DNA of 64,000 nt from Anaerocolumna sp. AGMB13025. Its GTDB lineage: Bacteria; Bacillota; Clostridia; Lachnospirales; Lachnospiraceae. The stretch spans positions 6,568,501-6,632,500 of the forward strand of contig NZ_CP121445.1 in NCBI RefSeq assembly GCF_029689925.1. Direction: 5' to 3'. The translations under genes were made by a program, and so were the position numbers. The notes beneath the pieces were generated by a model. That model was given only the letters and a program-made list of their open reading frames with translations. It was not told the DNA's origin and did no database searches. Positions within the stretch are counted from its first letter, which is position 1, and every line of letters begins with the position of its first letter. Shown here piece after piece: positions 15,014 through 24,724 of the stretch.

Positions 15014-15036
15014 AAAAAAGGGCTGTTCCCAGCCCT
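15014..15036 (-). terminator. Terminator of the Hsp70-like operon
   Basis: Minus-strand GGGCTG-GGAA-CAGCCC followed by six T, about 60 nt after the Hsp70-like stop codon. Confidence 0.85.
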
Positions 15037-15097
15037 ATCCTTATCCCCTAAAGAGAACCCTATGTTTCTTTTGAAACTATCTTTTTACTAAAACAAA

Positions 15098-16792
15098 CTA
15101 AAATGCATCCTCAATATCATTAATAAATTCCTTAAACTCTCTTTTTGCTCCTTCAATCGCACCACTGTCCTGGGTATCCAAGGCATCTTCAAATAATTGA
15201 AGAGCTCTGGCAATCCGCCCCCGCTCCATACCGGTGCTTTCTTCATAAAGCCGTTCACCCTTTAATACCAGGAGTTTATTTTCTTCCTTGTCTCTTGGAT
15301 GAATCTTAAGATAAGAAATTTCCTTAAGGCGGCTTTCAATCTCCTCCTCATCCATATCCGTCTGCTGGCTTACAATTACTTTTCTTAAGCTTTTCCCAGT
15401 GGAAACCACTTTAATCTGAACCTCTAAAATGGCATTGACGTCATAGGTATACGTAACATCCACCGCTTCCTCACCTGCCGGGGCAGCAGGTACATCAATG
15501 ACTAATTCCCCAAGGGGCAGGTTATTGTAGGCAAACCGGCTTTCTCCCTGCAAGATATGAATTCTGATTTTTGACTGATTATCCTTAACCGTATATAACC
15601 GTTCGGTCCGACTGGCAGGAATTGTGGTATTCCTTTCAATAATGGGACAAAAATGTCCTCCCTCCAACCGGTTATCACCCCGGTCTACCACTACCTCTGT
15701 ACCCAGGGTAAAAGGGCAGACATCCGTTAGGATAACCTCTTTCACTGCTTTATTCCGCTCCTTCATGGCTCCCTGGATTGCCGCTCCCAGTGCCACCGCT
15801 TCATCAGGATTAATGTCTGCATCCGGCATAATTCCAAATAGCTTACTTACGAATTTTCTTACAATCCATAGCTTTGTGCCACCGCCAACTAAAACTACCT
15901 TGTCAATGTCCGAGATACGGATATTGGCATCTGCCAGGCTTTTCTTAATGGGCTGCTTGATTTTATCAAACAGTTTCTCACAGTTTTTCTCATATTCCTG
16001 TAAGTCTACGGAATACTCAATCTGTTCCTCTTGTATGGTACAAAGCATCTTAGAGGTCTTGTCCTGGGAAAATCCCCGCTTGCAGAGTTCTGCCTGTTTA
16101 TGTATATGACCCTGGGTTTTCGCACTGAGGGCATTCTTATCAATTTCCTTATGACTGTCGTAAAACATCTGCTCCAATACCTGGGTAAATTCTTCACCGC
16201 CTAAGAAATTATCTCCTGCCACGGCTCTGACTTCAATAATTGACTCAAACAATTCCAGGATCGATACGTCAAAAGTACCGCCCCCTAAGTCAAAGACCAA
16301 AAATTTTGCATTTTCCTTATTCTGATACAGCCCGTAAGCGATTGCCGCGGCCGTTGGTTCGCTGATAATACGGTCAACTTTAAGTCCTGCCAGCTCTCCT
16401 GCCCGCTTTGTTGCCTTTCTTCTTTCATTATTAAAGTACGCCGGCACACTGATAACAGCTTCGGTTACCTCTTCGCCCAGATAATGTTCTGCATCTTCTT
16501 TTAAGGACTTTAACACAAAGGAGGATAATTCCTCAGCCGTAAACTGTTTGCTTCCCAGAGTGAATTTTCTGTTGCTTCCCATATCCCGTTTAAACACAGC
16601 GGCAGTGCACTCGGGATATAAAAGCATCCTTTCCGCAGCCGTTTCACCCACATAGATCTGATCCTGTTCATCAATACTGACTACCGAGGGTGTCAGATGC
16701 TTTCCCAAACGGTTTGGTATAATTTCTGGACCACTTTCTGTAAAGTAAGCAGCCAAACTATTTGTAGTTCCCAAATCTATTCCAATTATCAT
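15098..16792 (-). CDS. Hsp70-family (DnaK-like) chaperone
   Basis: 564 residues. The nucleotide-binding domain shows IIGIDLGTTNSLAAYF (phosphate 1), FLVFDLGGGTFDVSILE (phosphate 2), the connect motif in SVPAYFNNERRKATKRAGELAGL and VVLVGGGTKLW (adenosine site). The substrate-binding part is short (typical DnaK is about 610 aa) and the C-terminal lid is reduced, so this is a paralogue and not the housekeeping DnaK; no grpE or dnaJ is adjacent. It is 10 bp downstream of a giant J-like/TPR gene and probably works with it. Confidence 0.9.
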   Translation of the reverse strand: MIIGIDLGTTNSLAAYFTESGPEIIPNRLGKHLTPSVVSIDEQDQIYVGETAAERMLLYPECTAAVFKRDMGSNRKFTLGSKQFTAEELSSFVLKSLKEDAEHYLGEEVTEAVISVPAYFNNERRKATKRAGELAGLKVDRIISEPTAAAIAYGLYQNKENAKFLVFDLGGGTFDVSILELFESIIEVRAVAGDNFLGGEEFTQVLEQMFYDSHKEIDKNALSAKTQGHIHKQAELCKRGFSQDKTSKMLCTIQEEQIEYSVDLQEYEKNCEKLFDKIKQPIKKSLADANIRISDIDKVVLVGGGTKLWIVRKFVSKLFGIMPDADINPDEAVALGAAIQGAMKERNKAVKEVILTDVCPFTLGTEVVVDRGDNRLEGGHFCPIIERNTTIPASRTERLYTVKDNQSKIRIHILQGESRFAYNNLPLGELVIDVPAAPAGEEAVDVTYTYDVNAILEVQIKVVSTGKSLRKVIVSQQTDMDEEEIESRLKEISYLKIHPRDKEENKLLVLKGERLYEESTGMERGRIARALQLFEDALDTQDSGAIEGAKREFKEFINDIEDAF

Positions 16793-16802
16793 ATGTACCC
16801 CC

Positions 16803-19800
16803 TCATTTCCTGCTTATTTTTGACTTTAATGCTTTCATTCTTTTTTTGCATCGTATATAATTCTTGTTACTATTCAAAGCTTTTTCATAGTACTCAAGTG
16901 CTTTTTCCGGCAGGGACATTTGTTCATATACAAGTCCCAGCCCGTAATATGCCTCATAACAGCCGCAGTATTTACAGGTTTCACAGGGCATCTGGGTACA
17001 GGCTCTGGCAAAATACTCCTCCGCCTTCTCCTCATCCTGCATAAACAAATAGATATAACCAAGGTTATTAAGACGAATTGGCCCTTTTATGTGATAAGAA
17101 GCATACTCCAACAATGATTTATATTCTTTGGAAGAAGTCTCATATCTAAAGGTACCTTCCTTTAGGGAATTACGTTCCAAATTGGAACTATTCCCTTTTT
17201 CAGAATTATTATCTTCATCGGAAGCACTGCTTTCAATGGGTTCATACTGCCTCAATATTTCGCTCAGTGCCTTTTTGGCATAATTATCAGCTTTCTCTGT
17301 CTGTCCCGATGCCCAGGAAAGGTAGGCAAAATCAATACAGCATCTAATATAAGTCCAGTCTGTCTTATCCATATCGGCCATTGCTAAAGAATAATATTTG
17401 GCAGCTTTGCGGTAAAACCCATAATCAATTAAGAATGTCCCATATGAAATACAAACCTCTGTACTCTTCTGGCTCAATTTTATGGCACGTTTATAATTCA
17501 TAACCGCACGTAGGAATAAGCCTGCTTCACCATTTATTTCACCGCACTCCATATAAAGCTTGCTCTTTTCTGAATCAGAATCTCCATATACTTTTTCATA
17601 ACACTCGCATGCGGCTGCATAATTGCCCATTCTGATATATACACTGGCTTTTTTCTTATATAGGTTTCTATTAGTCGGAAAGAGCTCAAGTGCTTCATTC
17701 ACATATTCAAGAGCCTTATCATACTGTCCTTTTAACAGGTAACAGGTTGCCATATTGCCATAGGGCAGTACCGAAGCACCTTTCTCTGCCACAGATATGG
17801 ACTTTTGAAGCATTTCCATGGCTTTGTCTATTTCTCTTAAGGTTATATAGATACAGCCCATATTATTATAATTATATAAGTTATTCGGGTTTAATTCGGA
17901 GGCCTTTGTAAAATCTGCGATTGCCTTATCAAATTCATACCCGTCCATATATAAAAGACCTCTCTCAAGATAATAATAATCCCTGGGTACTAATTCCAAC
18001 TGCCGGTCCGCATAGGCTAGCGCAGTTTCATAATTATGGCGGCGACATCCTTTCTGGTAATAGCCCTGGTACAGATTCATAAGCAAACTATTGGCAAATC
18101 GATGTTCGGGATTTAATTCCAAGGTTTTTTTATACTCCTCTATAGCTTCTTCTATTTTGCCTGTCTCCTCCAGACACCTGCCCATACTATAATGAAGACC
18201 GTCATGCTCTGTCCAAGCCTCAGAAAGTGGCTTATATGCATTTAAGGCTGTCTTATATTCCTTTTTATCTAAGAATATATCCGCCTGCAGAATCTTATAG
18301 CGCATATCAGAAGGTGACAGTTTGATAGCCTGCTGTATGTGTTCTAAGGCTTTATCTGACTCATCCTTGTTATAATACAGTCTGGCCATTTCATAATCCA
18401 CTTCCGAAACGTCCTCAATATCATTCTCCTCACGGTTTAACTTACCCTTTAAACCCCTTGCCAGTTTTATTGCCGCTTCGTAATCAGCCAGGGTTTGGGC
18501 CTGTCTACTCATAAGCTTAACCTTATAAAGCTCTAATTCATTACTGAAAAGCTTAGCCTTCCTGGCATTTGTAACAATCTCCAGTGCATCCTTATAATAC
18601 TCTGCATAATAAAGGGCCTTTACCGCCAGCAGATAGGGTTTTACATAACCGGCGTAAATTTGGATACAGGAATAATAATCCTCCATTACCCCTTTTAAGT
18701 CCCTTAGGTTAAAGTACCCCTCCTGTCTCCGCAGATACGCAGGATAATAATTTTTATCCTCTTTTATAATCTGGTCGCAGAGATCAATAGCCGCTTCGTT
18801 ATTCTTAAGTTCAAGGTATAAGGAAGCTAACCGTTCCATATAGTTTAAACGGTCCCCTATATTTTCTTCTGCTTCAATAGCCTCTTTAAAATAACGAATC
18901 GATGTTTCTGATTCTCCAGTTTCTTTATAGCAATACGCCACGCAAAATTTAATAAAGCCCAAACGTCTTACTCTTTTCTTATCCTTTTCTGACTTAGCTT
19001 CTTTTATCTCTTTTAACACCTCAAGACAGGGCAGGAACTCTTTTAACGCTTTCTCATACTGGGTCAGGGAAAAATAATTCCTTCCGCTTAAATAGCAGAA
19101 ATCATAGGCTTTCCTGTCTTCCCCTGTTATTTCCCGAAGAGTCTTTTCACATTCTGCAAACCGTTCATTCTGATAATAACACCAGCCTAAGTCAATCAGC
19201 AAATCCTGAACGCTCTTATTATCCCCCTCAGGGTCTGCATTGGAACTATCCTCTGTTACCAGAGAACTGTCCTTATCTGAACGTAAGCTCGCGGCAGTTA
19301 AAGACCCTTTTTTATAATCCTCATACTTATCTTTATACTGTACGATTAGTTGCTCATTGGCTTTTTTCAGGCAATCTAGCATATCCTGATCGGTCCGGTA
19401 AAGATTCAAAAGCTCTTCCGCCATTGCTTTTGCTTTTTCATATTCCTTTGTTTCTAACAAATACCTGGCAATAAAAGCTTTCGCCTGATAATGTTCCGGA
19501 CAGATTTTAACAATCAGCTCACAGATCCGGTTCGCTTCTATGTAATCCTTACTGTCCCATTTTACTTTCGCGTATTGATATAAAACATAGATATCCTCCG
19601 GGTACTCATCTAACAGCTTTTGGGCTATACGAAGGGAAAGGTCTGTATCTGTTTTAAAGTAGAACCGTACTTTCTCCACCTCCGTATAAGGATGATAAAT
19701 GGGATAGCTGTCCAGTTCCTCAAAATCTTTCATTAGTTCTTCTCTTGCTTTTGTCTCTTCCCCCCGGTCAAGTACCCCTTTCACTTTAAAGTACAGTCTG

Positions 19801-20375
19801 ATATAGGCATCTGTCTCTGCCTCGCCGTTTACCTTAAAAAGGTCAAACTCCAAAAACCCTTCCGACTTAACCTGTCTGGCTGCAAACTCCAGAAAATCCA
19901 CCGGAAATTTTTCCCTTAATTCTTCTTTGTTTTCCTCAAAATGTAATTCCTCATTCAAAACCTGCCATACAGACTGTGGCAGATAGTAATGCTCCAACAG
20001 GTATCTAATCAGCCCTTCTCCCGCCTCAAAAGAGGTATCCAGATTCATCCATACCTCATCACGGAGCAAATCCTCCCAAGAGGTTACCTCTTTTCTTTTA
20101 TTAATATCGGAATAAACCTGATCTACCTTTATAAGCCACCGCTCTACATCTGTTTTAGCCTTATCGTCTTCCTGCTCCCTGCCTTCTTTTTCCTTGGCTT
20201 CCTCATCTTTTATAAACTGCAAGGCTTCTTCATATGCCTCCCGCAGTTCCATAAAGCCTTTTTCATCATCCTCCGGATTCACCATTACAAGTTTCTTCCG
20301 GTAGGCTTCCTTGATTAAATTTAAATCTTTCGTTTCTTCAATGCCAAGACAGTTAAATATTCTTTGTTTTGTCAT
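16803..20375 (-). CDS. Giant TPR protein with degenerate J-domain
   Basis: 1190 residues. The first ~60 residues resemble a J-domain (IFNCLGIEETKDLNLIKEAYRKKLVMVNPEDDEKGFMELREAYEEAL), but the HPD tripeptide that stimulates Hsp70 ATPase is replaced by NPE. The rest is a long array of tetratricopeptide repeats, with a cysteine cluster (CTQMPCETCKYCGCYEAYYGLG) near the C-terminus and a serine/asparagine-rich insert around residue 1060-1085. TPR arrays scaffold proteins. Placed directly before an Hsp70 paralogue on the same strand, it may be a dedicated partner. Client unknown. Confidence 0.85.
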   Translation of the reverse strand: MTKQRIFNCLGIEETKDLNLIKEAYRKKLVMVNPEDDEKGFMELREAYEEALQFIKDEEAKEKEGREQEDDKAKTDVERWLIKVDQVYSDINKRKEVTSWEDLLRDEVWMNLDTSFEAGEGLIRYLLEHYYLPQSVWQVLNEELHFEENKEELREKFPVDFLEFAARQVKSEGFLEFDLFKVNGEAETDAYIRLYFKVKGVLDRGEETKAREELMKDFEELDSYPIYHPYTEVEKVRFYFKTDTDLSLRIAQKLLDEYPEDIYVLYQYAKVKWDSKDYIEANRICELIVKICPEHYQAKAFIARYLLETKEYEKAKAMAEELLNLYRTDQDMLDCLKKANEQLIVQYKDKYEDYKKGSLTAASLRSDKDSSLVTEDSSNADPEGDNKSVQDLLIDLGWCYYQNERFAECEKTLREITGEDRKAYDFCYLSGRNYFSLTQYEKALKEFLPCLEVLKEIKEAKSEKDKKRVRRLGFIKFCVAYCYKETGESETSIRYFKEAIEAEENIGDRLNYMERLASLYLELKNNEAAIDLCDQIIKEDKNYYPAYLRRQEGYFNLRDLKGVMEDYYSCIQIYAGYVKPYLLAVKALYYAEYYKDALEIVTNARKAKLFSNELELYKVKLMSRQAQTLADYEAAIKLARGLKGKLNREENDIEDVSEVDYEMARLYYNKDESDKALEHIQQAIKLSPSDMRYKILQADIFLDKKEYKTALNAYKPLSEAWTEHDGLHYSMGRCLEETGKIEEAIEEYKKTLELNPEHRFANSLLMNLYQGYYQKGCRRHNYETALAYADRQLELVPRDYYYLERGLLYMDGYEFDKAIADFTKASELNPNNLYNYNNMGCIYITLREIDKAMEMLQKSISVAEKGASVLPYGNMATCYLLKGQYDKALEYVNEALELFPTNRNLYKKKASVYIRMGNYAAACECYEKVYGDSDSEKSKLYMECGEINGEAGLFLRAVMNYKRAIKLSQKSTEVCISYGTFLIDYGFYRKAAKYYSLAMADMDKTDWTYIRCCIDFAYLSWASGQTEKADNYAKKALSEILRQYEPIESSASDEDNNSEKGNSSNLERNSLKEGTFRYETSSKEYKSLLEYASYHIKGPIRLNNLGYIYLFMQDEEKAEEYFARACTQMPCETCKYCGCYEAYYGLGLVYEQMSLPEKALEYYEKALNSNKNYIRCKKRMKALKSKISRK

Positions 20376-20632
20376 ACTCCGCTCCTTGCATATCGCAAGC
20401 CTGCTTGCGATACTGCTTAAATAGAATGATTAAAAATGCAATGCATTTTTCAATCTATCCCCTTAGTTTATTCGTAAGTTTACGGTTTTTTCTTCTGTAC
20501 TATCTATGATTCAAACAAAGAGCTTGCCTTCGCAAACTCTCCGTTTCAGATACCTCCGGTTAATCCGGTTTGATTGATACCCCTTGATATTGGTTTACGA
20601 AAGAAAAGAATGTCAAGGCAGTACTTATGATA
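20376..20632. other. Intergenic region with small hairpins
   Basis: No gene. ATCGCAAG/CTTGCGAT (20395-20414) and AAAAATGCAATGCATTTTT-like palindromes occur. GAGTTTGC/GCAAGCTC (minus strand, near 20518-20540) followed by a weak T-rich stretch could terminate asnS. Confidence 0.35.
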
Positions 20633-22024
20633 TTATAATTCGCAGTTATTTACGGTACGAGGGAATGGAATAACGTCCCTGATATTGCCCATACCGGTTA
20701 AATACATGACACAGCGTTCAAAGCCAAGTCCAAAGCCGGCATGCCTTGCAGAACCGAATTTTCTAAGGTCTAAATAGAAGTCATAATCTTCTTTCTTAAG
20801 ACCTAACTCATCCATTCTGGCAACCAATTTATTTAAGTCGTCTTCTCTCTGGCTTCCGCCGATAATCTCACCAATACCTGGAACTAATAAATCCATTGCA
20901 GCTACGGTCTTATTATCATCATTTAACTTCATATAAAATGCCTTGATATCCTTTGGATAGTCCGTTACAAATACCGGCTTTTTATAAATCTCTTCTGTCA
21001 AATATCTTTCATGCTCGGTCTGTAAATCACAGCCCCAGCTTACTTTATATTCGAACTTGTCGTTGTTTTCCTCTAAGATTTCAATTGCCTTGGTATAAGT
21101 AACATGACCAAAATCAGAATTCATAACATGTTCCAGTCTTTCCAGTAAGCCCTTATCTACGAACTGGTTAAAGAACTTCATCTCTTCCGGTGCATGTTCT
21201 AAAACATAACGGATCACAAACTTAATCATACCCTCTGCCAGCATCATATCATCTTTTAAATCAGCAAACGCAATCTCCGGCTCAATCATCCAGAATTCTG
21301 CCGCATGACGTGTGGTATTGGAATTCTCCGCACGGAAAGTAGGTCCAAAGGTATAAATATTACGGAACGCCATGGCATAGGTCTCACCGTTTAACTGACC
21401 GCTTACGGTTAAATTGGTCTCTTTACCAAAGAAATCCTCCGCAAAATCCACCTTTCCTTCCTCGGTTAAAGGAAGATTCGCCATATCCAACGTAGTAACC
21501 CGGAACATCTCTCCGGCACCTTCTGCATCACTTCCGGTAATTAAAGGTGTGTGCACATATACAAAGTCACGATCCTGAAAATACTTATGAATTGCATAAG
21601 CAATTAAAGAACGCACACGAAAAACCGCCTGAAAGGTATTGGTCCTTGGACGCAAGTGACTGATGGTCCTTAAAAACTCAAGACTATGTCTTTTCTTCTG
21701 AAGCGGATAATCCGCAGTTGAAGTTCCTTCCACCACAATGCTCTTAGCCTGAATTTCAAAAGGCTGCTGTGCCTCTGGTGTTGCAACCAGTTCACCTTCT
21801 ATAATAATAGCCGAACCTACATTTAACTTTGAAATCTCAGCGAAATTCTCCATCGTATCATGATAAACAATCTGAAGTGTTTCAAAATAAGTTCCGTCAT
21901 GTAACACAATAAACCCAAAAGCCTTTGAGTCTCTTATACTTCTGACCCAGCCTCCAACTGTAATAGTTTTCCCAATATATTTTTCTTTTTCTCTATACAA
22001 TTCCCGAATTGTAATCAGTTCCAT
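20633..22024 (-). CDS. asnS: Asparaginyl-tRNA synthetase
   Basis: 463 residues, the usual AsnS length. The N-terminal OB-fold anticodon-binding domain ([25 protein letters not shown]) is followed by the class II core: [17 protein letters not shown], motif 2 [21 protein letters not shown] and motif 3 [27 protein letters not shown]. It charges tRNA-Asn in the cytoplasm. It is a single gene with a short upstream region; no T-box was recognised. Confidence 0.97.
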   Translation of the reverse strand: MELITIRELYREKEKYIGKTITVGGWVRSIRDSKAFGFIVLHDGTYFETLQIVYHDTMENFAEISKLNVGSAIIIEGELVATPEAQQPFEIQAKSIVVEGTSTADYPLQKKRHSLEFLRTISHLRPRTNTFQAVFRVRSLIAYAIHKYFQDRDFVYVHTPLITGSDAEGAGEMFRVTTLDMANLPLTEEGKVDFAEDFFGKETNLTVSGQLNGETYAMAFRNIYTFGPTFRAENSNTTRHAAEFWMIEPEIAFADLKDDMMLAEGMIKFVIRYVLEHAPEEMKFFNQFVDKGLLERLEHVMNSDFGHVTYTKAIEILEENNDKFEYKVSWGCDLQTEHERYLTEEIYKKPVFVTDYPKDIKAFYMKLNDDNKTVAAMDLLVPGIGEIIGGSQREDDLNKLVARMDELGLKKEDYDFYLDLRKFGSARHAGFGLGFERCVMYLTGMGNIRDVIPFPRTVNNCEL

Positions 22025-22126
22025 ATATCTGGCTCCTTTGTCAAATTTTACTCTTTTTCTATTATATCATATCATAGTATGATTACAACCGAAAAGTTTT
22101 ATGTACCGACATCAAAAGCAGGAAGA

Positions 22127-22397
22127 CAAACACTTCCAGAGATGAAAGAATAAGGCGCAGAGTTTGCGGCAGTATCCTGGTATCCCTGTAATTTTTTTGT
22201 AGGAAAAGAACCCTCAAGCCACTAAAACTGGATGAACTGCTTAAAACAGGAGGGAATGAGTAAAACTCACTTCGTTCAGACAGTTACTCATTTCCTCCTT
22301 GGCGCAGTCCATCCAGTTTAAGTGGCTTGAGGAACCTTTCCAATACAAAAAAATTACAGGGATACCAGGATACTGCCTTAGTCTTTGGAAGTGTTTG
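22127..22397. repeat. Long inverted repeat A (271 bp)
   Basis: Ends CAAACACTTCCA and TGGAAGTGTTTG are perfect complements. Inside, GGCAGTATCCTGGTATCCC and further tracts pair with their complements before a 60-nt centre with AGGAGGGAATGAGT/ACTCATTTCCTCCT. It lies between divergent genes, so it is not a simple terminator. It is MITE- or REP-like. Confidence 0.8.
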
Positions 22398-22461
22398 TTT
22401 TCATGTATTTTCCATGTTTAAAAATACAGCATACAAGCCCGTTCCACCAATCAATTACCCT

Positions 22462-22520
22462 TTGACAGCCCCAGCTATAAGTGTTAGAATAACTATCGAA
22501 CATTGTTAAATATCAAACAA
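22462..22520 (+). promoter_or_regulatory. Hydrogenase operon promoter with Rex-like operator
   Basis: TTGACA (22462-22467), 17-bp spacer, TAGAAT (22485-22490). TTGTTAAATATCAAACAA (22503-22520) covers the expected start of transcription and differs at two positions from the clostridial Rex consensus TTGTTAANNNNTTAACAA. Rex senses NADH/NAD+, which would suit a hydrogenase operon. Confidence 0.6.
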
Positions 22521-22542
22521 TCTTTGTGAGGAGGATAAAGGT

Positions 22543-22788
22543 GTGGTAGTTACAATATGTATTGGAAGTTCATGTCATATAAAAGGTTCAAGAGAAATAG
22601 TTCGGATACTGGAACAGCAGATAGCCTTACATAAATTAGAAAACAAAGTTGAATTAAACGGTTCCTTTTGTATGGGTCAGTGTGTAAAGGGTGTTTGCGT
22701 AAAAATCGGGGAAGACATATTCTCCTTATCCCCGGAGAATACCAATAACTTCTTTGAAAAGGAAGTACTTGGGAGGCTTAAGGAATGA
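22543..22788 (+). CDS. Thioredoxin-like [2Fe-2S] ferredoxin (NuoE/HydC-like fragment)
   Basis: 81 residues. The thioredoxin-like fold carries ICIGSSCHIKGS and later GSFCMGQCVKG, the four-cysteine arrangement of NuoE-type [2Fe-2S] proteins, without the N-terminal helical region of full-length HydC. GTG start at 22543 with GAGGAGG 7 nt upstream. Overlaps the next gene by 4 bp. Likely a small electron carrier or sensing partner of the following sensory-type hydrogenase. Confidence 0.8.
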   Translation: MVVTICIGSSCHIKGSREIVRILEQQIALHKLENKVELNGSFCMGQCVKGVCVKIGEDIFSLSPENTNNFFEKEVLGRLKE

Positions 22789-24527
22789 ATGTAATCGGTT
22801 TTAAAGAAGCAAAATGCAGAAACTGCTATAAATGTGTAAGGACCTGTGAAGTAAAAGCAATTACTGTAAAAAACGAACAGGCCCAGATCATGAATGATAA
22901 GTGCATTCTGTGCGGTCACTGCCTGGAAGCCTGTCCACAGAATGCCAAGACCTTTATCAGTGATTTAGAAAAGGTAAAAGGCTACTTACGGGCCGGAATC
23001 CCCACAATCATCTCCTTAGCACCGGCTTATCTTGGTATATTAAAATACAAAACTCCCGGTCAGGTCATTACTGCCTTAATGAAACTTGGATTTGCCATGG
23101 TTCGGGAAACCGCCGAAGGAGCAGCCTTTGTAACGGAAGAATATGAAAAACTCCTAACCGCAGGCACCATGGATAATATTATAACCACCTGCTGCCCCAG
23201 CGTTAATGATCTCATTGAAATCTATTACCCCAGTCTTACCAAATACATGGCACCCGTAGACTCTCCCATGATTGCCCATGGTAAGCTCCTTCGCAGGGAA
23301 TTGGGTCATGACGTAAAAATCGTATTCTTAGGTCCCTGCATTTCCAAAAAACGGGAGGCAGAAAGTGATCCAAGAACCGTAGGCTACATTGATGCTGTAA
23401 TTAATTTCCCCGAAGTAGAGCAATGGTTAAAAGAAGAACATATCGATATCCTGGATCAAAAAGATACCCTTCCCCATAATCCCAACCCCATGGTCAACCG
23501 CTTGTATCCGATCAGCAGCGGTGTCTTATCCTCCGTTGTTGCTTCCGGAACATCTCCGGATAATTATCGCAAATTTTATGTCCACGGCATTAAAAACTGC
23601 ATTGAATTATTCCAGAGTATGGAGCGGGGTGAAGTATCCGGCTGCTTCATTGAGGCGGATATCTGTAACGGCGGCTGTATTAAAGGTTCTGCTGTCGACA
23701 GGGATGCCATCTCCCGGTTTAAAGTAAAGCTTGATATGGAGGAGGCGATTCCCAAAAAGCCTTTGACGGATACTGCCTTTTTTGAACGTGGAGCCGACAT
23801 CTCCTTTCATAAGGTATTCCTAAACCGCTCTCCAAAAGATCCTCTTCCCACAGAAGAAGAACTAACCCATATCTTAAGTAAGATCGGAAAGACCAAACCG
23901 GAGGATGAGCTAAACTGCGGCGCCTGCGGTTATATCAGCTGCCGCGAGAAAGCAATCGCGGTATATCAGGGCAAAGCCGAACTTACCATGTGTATCCCAT
24001 ATATGCATGAAAAAGCCCAATCCATGGCCAATGTAGTTTTAGATACAACTCCAAGTATCATAATACTGGTGGATTCCGATTTAAAAATTGTGGAATTCTC
24101 CGGAGCGGCAGAAAGTTATTTTCATATAGCAAGAGCGAAAGCCAAGGAACTGTATCTTTATGAGTTGATCGACCATACCGATTTTATGGAGGTCTTAAAT
24201 ACCCACGAACCTATTATGAGCAAAAAGGTAGAATATCCGGACCAGGGACTTATCACCCTGCAGAATATCGTATACGTTCAGGAACAGAATGCGGTCCTTG
24301 GAATATTCCAGGATATTACCGAAGAAGAGGAGAAAATAAAACAGGCCTATAAGATAAAAGTAGACACCATTGAAATGGCCCAAAAGGTCATAGATAAGCA
24401 GATGTTAGTAGCCCAGCAGATAGCCGGGCTGCTTGGTGAAACTACGGCTGAGACTAAAGTGACCCTGACAAAATTAAGGGATACCATACTTTTTGATGGT
24501 GTGGAACAACCTAAAAATAAATTATAA
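22785..24527 (+). CDS. PAS-containing [FeFe]-hydrogenase, putative sensory (HydS-like, group C)
   Basis: 580 residues. An N-terminal 2x[4Fe-4S] ferredoxin (CRNCYKCVRTCEVKAI, CILCGHCLEACPQNAK) leads into an H-cluster domain with TTCCPSV, GPCISKKRE and DICNGGCIKG. A further Fe-S segment (CGACGYISCREKA...LTMC) and a PAS domain (about 410-520: DTTPSIIILVDSDLKIVEFSGAAESYF) follow. Hydrogenases of this build, beside phosphatases, are regarded as redox/H2 sensors and not bulk catalysts (established for group C; applied here by inference). First large gene of the operon, followed by a SpoIIE-type phosphatase. Confidence 0.88.
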   Translation: MNVIGFKEAKCRNCYKCVRTCEVKAITVKNEQAQIMNDKCILCGHCLEACPQNAKTFISDLEKVKGYLRAGIPTIISLAPAYLGILKYKTPGQVITALMKLGFAMVRETAEGAAFVTEEYEKLLTAGTMDNIITTCCPSVNDLIEIYYPSLTKYMAPVDSPMIAHGKLLRRELGHDVKIVFLGPCISKKREAESDPRTVGYIDAVINFPEVEQWLKEEHIDILDQKDTLPHNPNPMVNRLYPISSGVLSSVVASGTSPDNYRKFYVHGIKNCIELFQSMERGEVSGCFIEADICNGGCIKGSAVDRDAISRFKVKLDMEEAIPKKPLTDTAFFERGADISFHKVFLNRSPKDPLPTEEELTHILSKIGKTKPEDELNCGACGYISCREKAIAVYQGKAELTMCIPYMHEKAQSMANVVLDTTPSIIILVDSDLKIVEFSGAAESYFHIARAKAKELYLYELIDHTDFMEVLNTHEPIMSKKVEYPDQGLITLQNIVYVQEQNAVLGIFQDITEEEEKIKQAYKIKVDTIEMAQKVIDKQMLVAQQIAGLLGETTAETKVTLTKLRDTILFDGVEQPKNKL

Positions 24528-24724
24528 CACCTGAAACTATATATCAAACAATTGCAAAACCATGAAGTTTGTAGAATATACCATACCATTAATATGAATT
24601 TCTCAGTTTTAACTGCCCTTTTGTTAAGGTTCAGCTCTGAAATTTGTTAACCTCGTGGTATATACCTACAATATTTGAGTTTCACAAATACCTCAATCTC
24701 TATATCACAGAAAGGAGCGGGTTT
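24528..24724. other. Spacer within hydrogenase operon
   Basis: No gene. Two TTTGTTAA half-sites (near 24621 and 24643) resemble Rex half-operators but lack partner halves. Confidence 0.25.

Noticed and set aside
22025-22126. T-box before asnS
   Set aside because: No T-box sequence (TGG-type box or specifier loop) was recognisable and the leader is too short before the ATG.
24644-24724. Longer N-terminus for the SpoIIE-type phosphatase
   Set aside because: ATG 24725 has a strong ribosome site and the extra 27 residues are unlike the family.
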